Below the pieces are notes generated by a model. The model did no database searches. It was not told the origin of the DNA and saw only the letters and a program-made list of their open reading frames with translations. Below are positions 38,248-48,497 of a DNA stretch of 64,000 nucleotides, in pieces; within the stretch, counting starts at the first letter, position 1, and every line of letters starts with the position of its first letter. This stretch comes from Rhodoferax sp. (GTDB lineage: Bacteria > Pseudomonadota > Gammaproteobacteria > Burkholderiales > Burkholderiaceae_C). The position numbers were made by a program, and so were the translations under genes. The stretch covers positions 124,001-188,000 of the forward strand of contig JAGRPL010000006.1 of assembly GCA_019449595.1 (NCBI GenBank), read 5' to 3'.

Positions 38248-38578
38248 TGAATGGAGTCTTGATGGGTGAGTGTGGAATCGAAGCATCTGCGAAATGCGGT
38301 GCTTTTTCATTCTAGGAGTGGCCCTGTTTCGCGGATATCCCCCAAACGGGTGATACCGCAGCGGAATGTTTGCATTGCATCAATGAAAATGCTTGCGGTC
38401 GCCGGTGGAGATAGTGCCGGCGTGGGGCTGGTTTGTCGGGGCTGGGACGGGTGTTATTTCGAGCCTGTCACAACGTCTGAGTTGAAGGACAACTGGAGTA
38501 CTGAAGGCCACCGTTTACACAAAAATTCGGACACCCTCCCAATACAATCAACGGCTGATTTACTAGGGAGATATAAAG
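38248..38578. other. 331-base intergenic stretch
   Basis: This gap separates two divergent lipoprotein genes. The only elements I can point to are a TACAAT (38543-38548) that could be a -10 for the rightward gene, without a clear -35, and the AGGGAG ribosome-binding site at about 38565. No RNA gene or conserved repeat is seen. Confidence 0.4.
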
Positions 38579-39076
38579 ATGAAAAAATGCTTACCTTTGT
38601 TGCTTGTCGTATTGCTATCTGCTTGCGCACCATTGAGTAAATACAACTATCAATCGCAAGCTAGCTCTGATCCTGAATTTATTTTTGGAGATCGCTTTGG
38701 TGGTGGTTCAGTCACCAGTCCAGCCAGAAGTTTCAAAGTCAACATTGTTGACCCCAATCTGAACAAATGCAGTGATTACGCTGTGGTCGGAACGACATCC
38801 AATCACTGGATGGGAACTGCTTCCAAAACCATTCAAATAAAAACTCCTGCGGGAAAAGCAGTGGCACTTTCTGGCGGCTATGTACTTTCCACAGGGTTTA
38901 GCATCACCACCTGCATGCCTCCAGCGGTCAGGTTCTTCCCGAAGAACGGGAGTACATATTCAGTCGATGTTGGCGTCATTGATAAGCGCTGCATGCTGAG
39001 CATCGTTCAAAGATTGCCAGATGGAAAAGATGAGCCTGTATCAGGCGAGACACTGGGATCTGATTGCCAGAAATAA
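38579..39076 (+). CDS. Hypothetical lipoprotein, AT-rich
   Basis: A 165-residue predicted lipoprotein: a short signal with lipobox LLSAC (Cys16), then a soluble domain with four further cysteines that may form disulfides. I do not recognise the family. AGGGAG lies 9 bases before the ATG. Base composition is clearly lower in GC than all neighbours and codons such as AAA, AAT and ATT are common, which suggests recent acquisition. Confidence 0.72.
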   Translation: MKKCLPLLLVVLLSACAPLSKYNYQSQASSDPEFIFGDRFGGGSVTSPARSFKVNIVDPNLNKCSDYAVVGTTSNHWMGTASKTIQIKTPAGKAVALSGGYVLSTGFSITTCMPPAVRFFPKNGSTYSVDVGVIDKRCMLSIVQRLPDGKDEPVSGETLGSDCQK

Positions 39077-39091
39077 TTGATCTAACGAATG

Positions 39092-39121
39092 AAGAAAGAT
39101 GAGAAATCTCTCGCCTTTCTT
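39092..39121. terminator. Hairpin after the AT-rich lipoprotein gene
   Basis: AAGAAAG (39092-39098) pairs with CTTTCTT (39115-39121) and GAGA with TCTC inside. It begins 16 bases after the stop. The U-tract is poor, so termination is only probable. Confidence 0.45.
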
Positions 39122-39207
39122 TGGTGCATAAAAGGTCAGCCCGCACAACGTCTGCGCAATCAGCTATTAATTACATGGCGGAAGTGCGGCCGCGCGCCAC
39201 CCAATAA

Positions 39208-39280
39208 GCACCCAGGGCCCGGCGGGCGGCCGATTTCTGCGCGTTTGGCAGCATGAGGCTGCCCGCCGGGCCCTGGGTGC
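39208..39280. repeat. Perfect 20-bp inverted repeat upstream of rsmD
   Basis: GCACCCAGGGCCCGGCGGGC (39208-39227) is exactly inverted at 39261-39280, with a 33-base spacer. Neither side has a T-run. It lies between the AT-rich lipoprotein gene and rsmD. Confidence 0.9.
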
Positions 39281-39328
39281 GCACTTGTCAATGGAAAAGA
39301 CTACGCCGCCGTGGGTTAAGCTTTGCCC

Positions 39329-39982
39329 ATGAAAGCCAAAGTCTCCCCAGCCCCGCGCGGCAAAGCCAGCGCACCCAAACGTCCCGTCCACGCCAAAGCC
39401 GTGCAATCGCACGAGGTCCGCATCATTGGCGGCCACTGGAAGCGCATCAAACTCAAGGTGGCCGACAAGCCCGGCCTGCGTCCCACGCCCGACCGCGTGC
39501 GCGAGACCCTGTTCAACTGGCTGGGCCAGGACATGACGGGCCTGCGCTGCGTCGATGCGTTTGCCGGTACCGGCGCCCTCGGGTTTGAGGCCGCCTCGCG
39601 CGGCGCGGCCGATGTGCTGCTGGTGGAAAAGGACGCCGCCCTGGTCGAGCAGCTGCAGCGCGTGCGCACGCAGTTGCTGGCACTGGAGTTGCCCGAGCCG
39701 GTGGTGCAGAACCTGCAGGTGCAGCGGGGCGAGGGCGTGGCCGCCCTGCGCGCGCTGGCACCAGCCAGCCAGAACGTGGTTTTTCTCGACCCGCCGTTTG
39801 ATGCCGATGTGTACGAGGCCGCGCTGGCCGCCGCCGCGCGCGTGCTGGCGCCCGAAGGCTTTGTGTACCTGGAAGCGCCCAAGGCCTGGACCGACGCCAC
39901 GCTGGAGCCCACGGGCCTGGTGGTGCACCGCTACCTCAAGGCCGGTGCCGTGCACGCCCACTTGCTGCGCGCCACCGCATAA
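39329..39982 (+). CDS. rsmD: 16S rRNA (guanine966-N2)-methyltransferase
   Basis: A 217-residue SAM-dependent methyltransferase modifying G966 of 16S rRNA in the 30S subunit. The SAM site is VDAFAGTGALGFEAASRGA, and the catalytic motif is LDPPF (family N/D-PP-F/Y). An N-terminal basic extension of about 30 residues precedes the RIIGG core start. ATG 39329 was preferred to TTG 39323. coaD follows after 38 bases, the usual pairing. Confidence 0.95.
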   Translation: MKAKVSPAPRGKASAPKRPVHAKAVQSHEVRIIGGHWKRIKLKVADKPGLRPTPDRVRETLFNWLGQDMTGLRCVDAFAGTGALGFEAASRGAADVLLVEKDAALVEQLQRVRTQLLALELPEPVVQNLQVQRGEGVAALRALAPASQNVVFLDPPFDADVYEAALAAAARVLAPEGFVYLEAPKAWTDATLEPTGLVVHRYLKAGAVHAHLLRATA

Positions 39983-40020
39983 TCGTTTTCCCAGCAGAGC
40001 CACAGGCCCCGGAGCATGCC

Positions 40021-40518
40021 ATGTCAAAACCCGTGATTGCCGTGTACCCCGGCACCTTCGATCCCATCACCCTGGGTCACCAGGACATCATTCGCCGCGG
40101 CGCGGACCTGTTCGGCACGGTGATCGTGGCGGTGGCTGCGGCGCACCACAAGAAGACGATGTTCAGCCTGGAGGAACGCCTGGAGACCGTGCGCGAAGTG
40201 CTCAAGCCCTACGCCAACGTGCGGGTGGAGCCGTTTACCGGGCTGGTGGTGGAGTTCGCCAAAAGCCAGGGCGCGCAGGCCATGCTGCGCGGTGTGCGCT
40301 CGGTGACCGACTTCGATTTCGAGAACCAGCTCGCGGGCATGAACCGCGCCCTGGCGCCCGGGGTGGAGAGCGTGTTCCTGACCCCTGACGCCCGCTACCA
40401 GCACATCTCCAGCACGCTGGTGCGCGAGATTGCCACCTTGCAGGGCGAGGTGGCCCAGTTTGTGGCACCGGCCGTGCATGCCCGCCTGCTGCAAAAAGTG
40501 CAGACACCCAAGGCCTAG
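40021..40518 (+). CDS. coaD: Phosphopantetheine adenylyltransferase
   Basis: A 165-residue enzyme for the penultimate step of coenzyme A synthesis, transferring AMP from ATP to 4'-phosphopantetheine. The nucleotidyltransferase motif TFDPITLGH (residues 12-20) and the later ISSTLVREIA are present. Length is normal. It belongs to the rsmD-coaD pair. Confidence 0.98.
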   Translation: MSKPVIAVYPGTFDPITLGHQDIIRRGADLFGTVIVAVAAAHHKKTMFSLEERLETVREVLKPYANVRVEPFTGLVVEFAKSQGAQAMLRGVRSVTDFDFENQLAGMNRALAPGVESVFLTPDARYQHISSTLVREIATLQGEVAQFVAPAVHARLLQKVQTPKA

Positions 40519-40561
40519 CGCGGCATACTGGGGGCGGGTCGTCGCCCAACAGGAGGTTGCC

Positions 40562-41011
40562 ATGAGAATCTTGTTACCCGTGGACGGTTCGGAGCTGGCG
40601 CTGGAGGCAGTGCGTTTTGCCGTGCGCATGCTGCTGGCGGGGTGGCGGGCTGAGGTGGTACTGGCCAATGTGCAGGAGACGCCCAGCCTGTACGAGCTGG
40701 TGGTGGTGCACGACCCGGAACAGATAGACCGTGCCAGCGCCGAGGCGGGGCTGCATGCCCTGCAGGGTGCGCAGGAACTGCTGGACGCCGCCGGCGTGGA
40801 GTACGAGTGCGAAGTGGCCCGGGGCGACCCCGCCCATACCATCATTGACATGACCGAGCGCTTTGCCTGTGATCTGATCATGATGGGCGCGCGCGGCACC
40901 AGTGCCTTGCGCAGCGCCATGCTGGGCTCGGTTTCCAACGAGGTGCTGCACGCCAGCCTCATCCCGGTCATGATCGTCAAGCCCGACCCCCTGATGGCGG
41001 ACCTGCCCTGA
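40562..41011 (+). CDS. Universal stress protein (UspA family)
   Basis: A 149-residue single Usp domain starting MRILLPVDGSELALEAV and ending with the ATP-binding-type glycine motif MGARGTSALRSAMLGSVSNEVLH, which indicates the nucleotide-binding subgroup. It has its own AGGAGG ribosome-binding site and a terminator downstream. It lies between coaD and yfhL, where it is not part of the most conserved order, so it may be an addition. Confidence 0.92.
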   Translation: MRILLPVDGSELALEAVRFAVRMLLAGWRAEVVLANVQETPSLYELVVVHDPEQIDRASAEAGLHALQGAQELLDAAGVEYECEVARGDPAHTIIDMTERFACDLIMMGARGTSALRSAMLGSVSNEVLHASLIPVMIVKPDPLMADLP

Positions 41012-41070
41012 GCAGACGGCGACAGCGAGGCAGGGTAAAAACCCTGCTGCTGACAAGCAACGATAATTAG

Positions 41071-41776
<706 letters not shown>

Positions 41777-41780
<4 letters not shown>

Positions 41781-42442
41781 GGCGTTTCCTTGGGTGGTGC
41801 CGGTTCGGGTGTGGCGGCGGCGGCGGGCGCCTGGGCTGGGCGCGGCGCCTTGGGCACATGGGGGCGCGGCGGCTTGCTGGTGTGCACCAGCAGCGTTGCC
41901 TTGTCCATCTCGCCGGCCAGGAAGGCCGGCACGGCCTTGAGCGTGCGGTCTATGCACTGCTCGATGGCGATGCGGTCGTCCAGGATGGGTTTCTTCAGCA
42001 CCCAGCTCACCACCTCGGCCTTGCTGCCCGGGTGCCCCACGCCCAGGCGCAGGCGCCAGTAGTCGTCGGTGCCCAGCTGGGCGTGGATGTCGCGCAGGCC
42101 GTTGTGGCCGGCGTGGCTGCCGCCGCGCTTGAGCTTGGCCTGGCCGGGCGCAATGTCCAGTTCATCGTGGATGACCAGAATTTCGGACGGCGCAATCTTG
42201 AAGAAGCGGGCCAGGGCCGCCACCGATTTGCCCGACACGTTCATGAAGGTCTGCGGCTCCAGCAGCCACACCGTCTGCCCGTGCAGCGTGGTGCGCCCCA
42301 CCAGGCCGTGGTAGCCCTTGTCCATGTTGAGCGGCACCTTGAGTTCACGCGCCAGCGCGTCCACCCACCAGAAGCCGGCGTTGTGGCGGGTGGCGTCGTA
42401 TTCCGGTCCTGGGTTGCCCAGGCCAACAAACAGTTTGATCAT
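41777..42442 (-). CDS. pth: Peptidyl-tRNA hydrolase
   Basis: A 221-residue enzyme releasing tRNA from peptidyl-tRNAs that drop off ribosomes. [18 protein letters not shown] holds the catalytic His20 and Asn10. The core ends near residue 195; an Ala/Pro-rich tail of about 25 residues follows, not present in E. coli. ATG 42442 was chosen by alignment to the family start. It follows rplY in the conserved prs-rplY-pth order. Confidence 0.97.
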
Positions 42443-42550
42443 GTGAAGCGGGATGGCGTGTGTGTCGTGGATGGTAGGGCAAAAACGGGGTGCCCCCCAA
42501 CGAAAACGGCCCACCGAGGTGGGCCGTTGTGCGTGACCGGATGACTCCGA

Positions 42551-43198
42551 TTACTTCTTGGCAGCGGGAGCGGCCTTGCCACCCTTGGCAGCGGGAGCTG
42601 CAGCAGCGGCTTCGGCAGCAGCCTCGGCGGCCACTTCGGCAGCGGGAACCACCACGGACACCAGAACCGGGTTTTCCTTGCCGCGCACCACGGCGGACAC
42701 GCCCTTGGGCAACTTGACGTCGCTCAGGTGGAAGGAAGCGCCCTTCTTCAGGTCGCTCAGGTCCACTTCAATGAACTCGGGCAGGTCGCCGGGCAGGCAG
42801 GCCACGTCGATTTCGTTCAGCACGTGGGTGATCAGGCAATGGTCGACCTTGAATGCGGAAGACTCTTCCTGGTTCTTGAAGTGCAATGGCACCTTCATGT
42901 GCAGCTTGGTGTTGGCATCCACGCGCTGGAAGTCGATGTGCAGCACCAGTTGCTTGAACGGGTGCATCTGCACGTTGCGCAGCAGGACCTTGCTTTCCTT
43001 GCCGTTCAGTTCCATGTCCAGAATGGAGGCGTGGAACGCTTCCTTCTTGATGGCATGCCACAGGGCATTGTGGTCCAGCTCGATAGCCAGAGGCTCGGCG
43101 GCTCCACCGTAAACGATACCGGGTGTGCGACCCGAATTGCGGAGACGGCGGCTCGCACCCGTGCCCTGCTTGGCGCGCTCAAAAGCGACAAATTTCAT
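42551..43198 (-). CDS. rplY: 50S ribosomal protein L25 / general stress protein Ctc
   Basis: A 215-residue long form of L25, which binds 5S rRNA. The N-terminal domain ([19 protein letters not shown] to about residue 95) is followed by the TL5/Ctc C-terminal domain and a low-complexity Ala/Lys tail. Position between prs and pth is conserved in betaproteobacteria. Confidence 0.97.
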   Translation of the reverse strand: MKFVAFERAKQGTGASRRLRNSGRTPGIVYGGAAEPLAIELDHNALWHAIKKEAFHASILDMELNGKESKVLLRNVQMHPFKQLVLHIDFQRVDANTKLHMKVPLHFKNQEESSAFKVDHCLITHVLNEIDVACLPGDLPEFIEVDLSDLKKGASFHLSDVKLPKGVSAVVRGKENPVLVSVVVPAAEVAAEAAAEAAAAAPAAKGGKAAPAAKK

Positions 43199-43249
43199 AA
43201 CTAACTCCTGTGAGAGTCCACCGCGACCAGTGTGACTCCGGTTTAATAA

Positions 43250-43290
43250 AAACGCGAACCGGCCCTAAGGGGCCGGGCGTTTGCTTTTTG
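43250..43290 (-). terminator. Terminator between prs and rplY
   Basis: AAACGC with CCGGCCC (43250-43265) pairs with GGGCCGG and GCGTTT (43271-43282). On the minus strand the stem is followed by TTTTTATT, so it would terminate or attenuate transcription from prs before rplY. Confidence 0.7.
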
Positions 43291-43325
43291 TCCCGAACAA
43301 CCTTTTTCAAGGTTTTATAGAAACC

Positions 43326-44303
43326 TTAAAAAAGGTTTTCCTGATCCGAGAACAAACTCATGACCGACTCGCCCTTGGCAATGCGCTGGATCGTTTCGGC
43401 GAACAGCGGAGCCACGGAGAGCTGGCGGATTTTCTGGCATTGCGCTGCAGCAGCGCTCAGCGGAATGGTGTTGGTCACCACCACTTCGTCGAGTGCGCCG
43501 CCGTTGGCGATGCGCTCGATGGCGGGGCCCGAGAAAATGGGGTGGGTGCAATAGGCGTACACCTTCTTGGCGCCGCGCTCCTTGAGCACTTCGGCGGCCT
43601 TTACCAGGGTGCCGGCGGTGTCGATCATGTCGTCCATGATGACGCAGTTGCGGCCTTCGATTTCACCGATGACGTGCATCACCTCGGACACGTTGGCCCT
43701 GGGGCGGCGCTTGTCGATGATGGCCAGGTCGCAGCCGAGCTGCTTGGCCAGTGCACGTGCACGCACCACGCCGCCGACGTCGGGCGACACCACGATCAGG
43801 TCTTCGTAGTTCTTCTGGCGCAGGTCGCCCAGCAGCACGGGCGAAGCGTAGATGTTGTCCACGGGAATGTCGAAGAAACCCTGGATCTGGTCGGCGTGCA
43901 GGTCCATGGTCAGCACGCGGGCCACGCCCACGGCCTGCAGCATGTTGGCCACCACCTTGGCGGTGATGGGCACGCGGGTGGAGCGGGGACGGCGGTCTTG
44001 CCGCGCGTAGCCGAAATAGGGGATGACGGCACTGATGCGCTCGGCCGAAGCGCGCTTGAGCGCGTCGACCATGATCAGCAGTTCCATCAGGTTTTCGTTG
44101 GTGGGTGCGCAGGTGCTTTGCACCACGAACACGTCACGGGCCCGCACGTTCTGGTTGATTTCCACGGTGACTTCACCGTCGGAGAAGCGACCCACCGTGG
44201 CCGCGCCCAGCGAAATGCCCAGGTGGCTAGCGATATCAGCCGCCATGCCAGGGTTGGCATTGCCGGTGAAAACCATGAAATCAGGAGGGGTGGGTGCCTG
44301 CAT
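43326..44303 (-). CDS. prs: Ribose-phosphate pyrophosphokinase
   Basis: A 325-residue enzyme making PRPP from ribose-5-phosphate and [23 protein letters not shown] (cut here to GYARQDRRP) and the PRPP loop [10 protein letters not shown] are intact. ATG 44303 fits the family N-terminus. The tRNA-Gln gene lies 78 bases upstream and ispE beyond it, all on the minus strand. Confidence 0.97.
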   Translation of the reverse strand: MQAPTPPDFMVFTGNANPGMAADIASHLGISLGAATVGRFSDGEVTVEINQNVRARDVFVVQSTCAPTNENLMELLIMVDALKRASAERISAVIPYFGYARQDRRPRSTRVPITAKVVANMLQAVGVARVLTMDLHADQIQGFFDIPVDNIYASPVLLGDLRQKNYEDLIVVSPDVGGVVRARALAKQLGCDLAIIDKRRPRANVSEVMHVIGEIEGRNCVIMDDMIDTAGTLVKAAEVLKERGAKKVYAYCTHPIFSGPAIERIANGGALDEVVVTNTIPLSAAAAQCQKIRQLSVAPLFAETIQRIAKGESVMSLFSDQENLF

Positions 44304-44380
44304 GTGGGTTCCAGCGAAGAGAGTGGGTTTATGTCTGTACGTTGCGCGTGCTGTTGCCGGAACGGCCCGGACAACAGATT

Positions 44381-44457
44381 TGGCAGGGGAAGAAGGATTC
44401 GAACCTTCGCATGCTGGAATCAAAATCCAGTGCCTTAACCAACTTGGCGACTCCCCT
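44381..44457 (-). tRNA. tRNA-Gln (anticodon TTG)
   Basis: A 77-base cloverleaf with encoded CCA. The acceptor AGGGGAG pairs with CTTCCCCT-end bases, the anticodon arm is CTGGATTTTGATTCCAG with TTG, and the T arm contains GGTTCGAATCC. It is embedded between ispE and prs, as in related betaproteobacteria. Confidence 0.97.
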
Positions 44458-44471
44458 ACACGGGTTGACAG

Positions 44472-45335
44472 CTAAACGCTGCCCACCGATAAACCATCGC
44501 TGGTTGCCCATCCCACCAGGGGGTGGACATCCATATTGCTGCACACCTTGACTTGCAACGCGTCCGGCGCGTTACCGATCTCGACATTCTGCAGCAGTTG
44601 CGCAAACACCGCACTTCCAGAACCGGTCATCCTGCCGTTCAAACCCTGGGATTCGAGCCACTCAAGGGCTTGATTCACACCAGGACAGAGCTTCTGGGCA
44701 ACCGCTTGCAAGTCATTTTGGCCAAAACCAAAAGCATTCGCAGCGAAGCCTGAAATTATAGCTGGTTTTGTGTCGCGTTTTAAAGATGGGTCAGAGAAAA
44801 TTTGTCGGGTATCCAAACCAGCGTCCGGTTTGACCACCACAAACCGTGCCGGCGGCAGCTCCAGCGGGGTGAGTTGCTCGCCGATCCCCTCGACCCAGGC
44901 ATGGTGCCCGCCGAGGAAGAACGGCACGTCCGCCCCCAGTGCCAGCCCGAGGCGTGACAGCGCCGACAAAGGCAGGTTGAGCTTCCACAGGCGGTTGAGC
45001 GCCAGCAGGGTGGACGCGGCGTCGGACGAGCCGCCGCCCATGCCCGCCTGGGCCGGAACCGATTTGGAGACCCCGATGTGCGCGCCCAGCGGGCACTGCG
45101 TGGCCTGCTGCAGGGCGCGGGCGGCCCGAAGCACCAGGTCGTCGGGGGGCAATTCCCAGGTCAGGTCTTCCCGGCTGACCTGGCCATCGGTGCGCACGGA
45201 AAAGTGCAGGGTGTCGCACCAGTCAATCAGCATGAAGGCCGATTGCAGCAGGTGGTAGCCGTCCTCCCGGCGCCCGGTGATGTGCAGGAACAGGTTGAGC
45301 TTGGCGGGGGCGGGAATGTCGTAGAGCGACTGCAT
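44472..45335 (-). CDS. ispE: 4-diphosphocytidyl-2-C-methyl-D-erythritol kinase
   Basis: A 287-residue GHMP kinase of the non-mevalonate isoprenoid pathway. PAPAKLNLFLHITGRREDGYH at the start (cut: AKLNLFLHITGRREDGYH) and the ATP loop AGMGGGSSDAA are diagnostic. It follows lolB by 24 bases. Confidence 0.97.
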   Translation of the reverse strand: MQSLYDIPAPAKLNLFLHITGRREDGYHLLQSAFMLIDWCDTLHFSVRTDGQVSREDLTWELPPDDLVLRAARALQQATQCPLGAHIGVSKSVPAQAGMGGGSSDAASTLLALNRLWKLNLPLSALSRLGLALGADVPFFLGGHHAWVEGIGEQLTPLELPPARFVVVKPDAGLDTRQIFSDPSLKRDTKPAIISGFAANAFGFGQNDLQAVAQKLCPGVNQALEWLESQGLNGRMTGSGSAVFAQLLQNVEIGNAPDALQVKVCSNMDVHPLVGWATSDGLSVGSV

Positions 45336-45359
45336 GGGGTGATTATCCGGTGCGCCGGC

Positions 45360-45863
45360 CTAGCGCTCCAGCAGGATGGTGAGCTCGGCCGGGGTTGCCG
45401 GCGGCAGGCGCTGGGCGCTCAGGCGCCCGTTGGGCAGGTTCTGCAAGTCGACCTGCCAGCCGGGCGTGTCGGGGGCGCTTCCCTGCAGCCAGGCAAACAG
45501 GCTGGCGATGGGCAGCTCGGTGCCGGTGGCCTGGCGCGTCAGCGCGTCCAGTGAGTCAAAGTACCGGGGCTCCCCCGTGGTCTGCAGTTGTGCGGAGCGG
45601 GCGTTCCACTGCAGGCGCGCCACGGTGCTGCCCAGTGGGCTGCTGAAGACCAGGGTGCCGGCCTGGGCGCTGCCCTGCAGGTCGAAATCGGCCGAGAAGG
45701 CCTGCACCGGGGTGCTGTACACCTTGACGGCCAGGCGGCCCTGCCAGTGCGCATTTTCGGCATTATTTGTGCCGCTGGTGCTCACGGGTACTGCGCAGCC
45801 AGCTATCAAAAAGATAGCAATAACCAGCGCCAGGCGCAGCGCCGAGGGCAGTGCCGTCTTCAC
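45360..45863 (-). CDS. lolB: Outer-membrane lipoprotein LolB
   Basis: A 167-residue lipoprotein that accepts lipoproteins from LolA and inserts them into the outer membrane. Lipobox IAGC with Cys23. HWQGRLAVKVYSTPVQAFSADFDLQG matches the LolB barrel start. The start is a GTG at 45863 that overlaps the TGA of the TPR gene (GTGA), so translation is coupled; no ATG is available. The signal-peptide stretch AIFLIAGCAV is encoded by dispersed repeat copy 4. Confidence 0.92.
   Translation of the reverse strand: MKTALPSALRLALVIAIFLIAGCAVPVSTSGTNNAENAHWQGRLAVKVYSTPVQAFSADFDLQGSAQAGTLVFSSPLGSTVARLQWNARSAQLQTTGEPRYFDSLDALTRQATGTELPIASLFAWLQGSAPDTPGWQVDLQNLPNGRLSAQRLPPATPAELTILLER
45789..45820 (-). repeat. 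Dispersed repeat copy 4, in the LolB signal peptide
   Basis: TACTGCGCAG, CC, AGCTATCAAAAAGATAGC, AA on the plus strand. GCTATC and GATAGC form a hairpin around AAAAA. On the coding strand it gives AIFLIAGCA, the same frame as copy 3. Confidence 0.7.
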
Positions 45864-47593
45864 GGCTTGCCGCGCAGGCGCTTCATGGTCTCCAGCAGGG
45901 TCTCGTTCTCGGGACTCAGCGCCAGGCCGGCCGCCCAGACCGTGTTGGCCTCGTCGCGCTGGCCCAGGGACCACAGCACTTCACCCAGATGGGCGGCAAT
46001 CTCGGCGTCTGGCCGGGCCTTGTAGGCGCCCTGCAGCAGGCGCGCGGCTTCGGCGGGGTTGCCGGAGCGGAATTCCACCCAGGCGAGGCTGTCGACGATG
46101 AAGGGGTCGTTGGGCGCAAATTCCAGCGCCTTGGTGATCAGTTCGCGGGCTTCGGCCAGGCGCACGCCCCGGTCTGCGAAGGAATAGCCCAGCGCGTTGT
46201 AGGCGTGGTGGTAATCGGGTTTGGTGGCGATGACGCGGCGCAGCAGCACTTCCATTTCGTCCGGCCGGCCGATTTTTTCCGCCATCATGGCCTGGTCATA
46301 GACCAGGTCCATGTCCTCGGGGTACTGGGCGGTGGCGTTGTACAGCACCTCGTAGGCATCCTGGTACTGGCGGGCTTCGCGCAGCAGTTGCACTTCGGCG
46401 CTGATCTTGGCGCGGGCGTCTTCCGGCTGCGTCTCGGGCGTGCTGCGGATCAGGGCGCGGGCTTCCGCCAGCTTGCCCTGGTGCGCCAGGATGGCGGCGC
46501 GCCGGCTCTGTACCCGCAGGGCATCCTGCGGGCTGTCGATGCGGCTCAGGTAGGCCAGCGCCTCGTCCGGCCGCTGGTTCTGTTCGGCAATCTGGGCCAG
46601 CAGCAGGTAGGCCTGCACCAGCCCTCGGTCCATTTCCGACGGCGCGGCGTCGGCGGGCACCGGCTTCATGGCCACGTAGGTCTTGAGCGAGGACTCGGCT
46701 TGTGCCACTTTCTTGTCCTGCAGTTCCAGGGAGCCGCGCACCAGCCAGGCTTCCGCCATGTCCGGCTTCTCGGTATTGAGCAGCAGCGTCTGGGCGTAGG
46801 CGTCGGCGTAGCGCTGGGCATTGAGCAGGTTGCGGGTGTAGGCCATGCGGATCTCGGCCTGGGGCTGGCCCGACAGATACTTTTGCACCAGGGCCTCGGC
46901 GGCGGGGCGCTTGGCGTTCATCATGGCCAGTGCCAGCAGCACGGGCTCCTGCGCCTTGGGGTTCAGGGCGACGCCGCGGCGTGCGGCTTCCAGGGCCCCG
47001 TCGGCATCGTTGGCCTGCAGGCGCAGCACACCAATGCTGGCCCACGCAGCGGGGCCGGTGGCACGGTTGCCCAGCTCCGGGGCCAGGGCTTTTTCGACCA
47101 CGCTGGCGGTCAGCGGGCGGTCCGTGGCGCGGGCGTAATAGCGCGGCACTAGGTCGATGGCTGCCGCGCGCTCTGCCGGGGGCAGGGCGGCCAGCCCACG
47201 GCGCAGTGGCTCCTGGGTTTCCGCGATCCGGTTCAGGCCGATCAGGATCTGCAGCAGGTAGCGGTTGGCGTCCAGCGAGGTCGGGTAGGCGCGGGCCCAC
47301 GACTGGGCGGCCTCCAGCGCCGATTCGCCGTTGCGCGCCTGCAGGGCCAGTTCCACGGCACGCTCGTACAGGCGCGGCGAGTTGGTCTTGTGCGCGGCGT
47401 CCAGCATCAGGGCGTAGGCGGAGCCGTTGTCGCCCGACTGCGCGCTGAGTTCGCCCACCAGCAGCTGGTAGAACAGGTCGCTGTTGAGGTTGGAGTTGTT
47501 GGGGCCGGACTGCTTGGCGGATGCCTGTGCGGCGCTGCCGCAGGCGAGGGCGGCCAGCAGGGCCAGGGCGAGGAGTCGGGAAGGTCGTGACAT
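45860..47593 (-). CDS. Tetratricopeptide-repeat protein, exported
   Basis: A 577-residue protein with a signal peptide (about residues 1-26, ending AAQASA) and many TPR units across residues 45-570. A clear C-terminal repeat series is YHHAYNALGYSFADRGVRL followed by IVDSLAWVEFRSGNPAEAA. Orthologues are always beside lolB in betaproteobacteria. Probably a periplasmic scaffold; partner not known. It starts 37 bases from the divergent mutM. Confidence 0.9.
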   Translation of the reverse strand: MSRPSRLLALALLAALACGSAAQASAKQSGPNNSNLNSDLFYQLLVGELSAQSGDNGSAYALMLDAAHKTNSPRLYERAVELALQARNGESALEAAQSWARAYPTSLDANRYLLQILIGLNRIAETQEPLRRGLAALPPAERAAAIDLVPRYYARATDRPLTASVVEKALAPELGNRATGPAAWASIGVLRLQANDADGALEAARRGVALNPKAQEPVLLALAMMNAKRPAAEALVQKYLSGQPQAEIRMAYTRNLLNAQRYADAYAQTLLLNTEKPDMAEAWLVRGSLELQDKKVAQAESSLKTYVAMKPVPADAAPSEMDRGLVQAYLLLAQIAEQNQRPDEALAYLSRIDSPQDALRVQSRRAAILAHQGKLAEARALIRSTPETQPEDARAKISAEVQLLREARQYQDAYEVLYNATAQYPEDMDLVYDQAMMAEKIGRPDEMEVLLRRVIATKPDYHHAYNALGYSFADRGVRLAEARELITKALEFAPNDPFIVDSLAWVEFRSGNPAEAARLLQGAYKARPDAEIAAHLGEVLWSLGQRDEANTVWAAGLALSPENETLLETMKRLRGKP

Positions 47594-47630
47594 CGGACCA
47601 TAATAATCCAACCTGAAGGATCTCTGCCCC

Positions 47631-48446
47631 ATGCCTGAACTGCCGGAAGTCGAAGTGACGCGCCTGAGTTTTGCCGGGCGCATTGCCGGCGCGCGCATCC
47701 AGGCGGTCCACCTGGGCAAGCCGCTGCGCTGGCCGTTGAACTGCGCGCCGCAGTCCCTGGTGGGGCGCCAGGTGCGCGGCGTGCGCCGGCGCGGCAAGTA
47801 CCTGCTGCTGGACCTGGACCCGGGTCTGCTGCTGATTCACCTGGGCATGTCGGGCAGTCTGACGTTTGCCCCCCAGTTGCCGGCCCCGGGAGTACATGAC
47901 CATTTTGAATTGCGCACCACGCAGGGCGTCTTGTGCCTGCACGACCCGCGTCGTTTTGGCGCTGTGGTGTACGCGCCCGATGAGCAGGACGCCACGGCCC
48001 GCAAGCTGCTGGGCAAGCTGGGCATGGAGCCGCTGGGAGCCGGGTTTGACGCGGCGCTGTTCCACGCGGGCCTAGCGCGGCGCCGGGCGCCCATCAAGCA
48101 GGTGTTGCTGGCCGGCGACGTGGTGGTGGGGGTTGGCAATATCTATGCATCTGAGGCGCTGTTTCTGGCGGGCATCCGGCCCACCACGCAGGCCTGCAAG
48201 CTGAGCCGGCCCCGCGCAGCCCGACTGCACCAGGCCATCCGCGAGGTGCTGGCGCGGGCGGTGGAGCAGGGCGGCAGCACCCTGCGAGATTTTTCCAACG
48301 CCCATGGCGAGGCGGGGCATTTCCAGGCCCAGGCCATGGTGTATGGGCGCCAGGGGCAGGCGTGCAAGGTTTGCGGCACGCCGATCCGTGCCATCCGGCA
48401 GGGGCAGCGCTCCACCTATTTCTGCAGCCACTGCCAGAAACCCTGA
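47631..48446 (+). CDS. mutM: Formamidopyrimidine-DNA glycosylase
   Basis: A 271-residue base-excision enzyme that removes 8-oxoguanine. N-terminal PELPEVE provides the catalytic Pro2 and Glu3; the C-terminal zinc finger has CKVCG and CSHC. Normal length. Followed by a dynamin-like GTPase gene and mutY, the other half of the GO repair system. Confidence 0.98.
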   Translation: MPELPEVEVTRLSFAGRIAGARIQAVHLGKPLRWPLNCAPQSLVGRQVRGVRRRGKYLLLDLDPGLLLIHLGMSGSLTFAPQLPAPGVHDHFELRTTQGVLCLHDPRRFGAVVYAPDEQDATARKLLGKLGMEPLGAGFDAALFHAGLARRRAPIKQVLLAGDVVVGVGNIYASEALFLAGIRPTTQACKLSRPRAARLHQAIREVLARAVEQGGSTLRDFSNAHGEAGHFQAQAMVYGRQGQACKVCGTPIRAIRQGQRSTYFCSHCQKP

Positions 48447-48497
48447 GGGGGCCGCGTGGGTGCAATGCTATATTGAGCGATTCCTTGGGGGCGACTT

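Noticed and set aside
44750..44775. TATAGCTGGTTTTG in ispE as a further repeat copy
   Set aside because: The core is not followed by the A-run and neither outer block is present.
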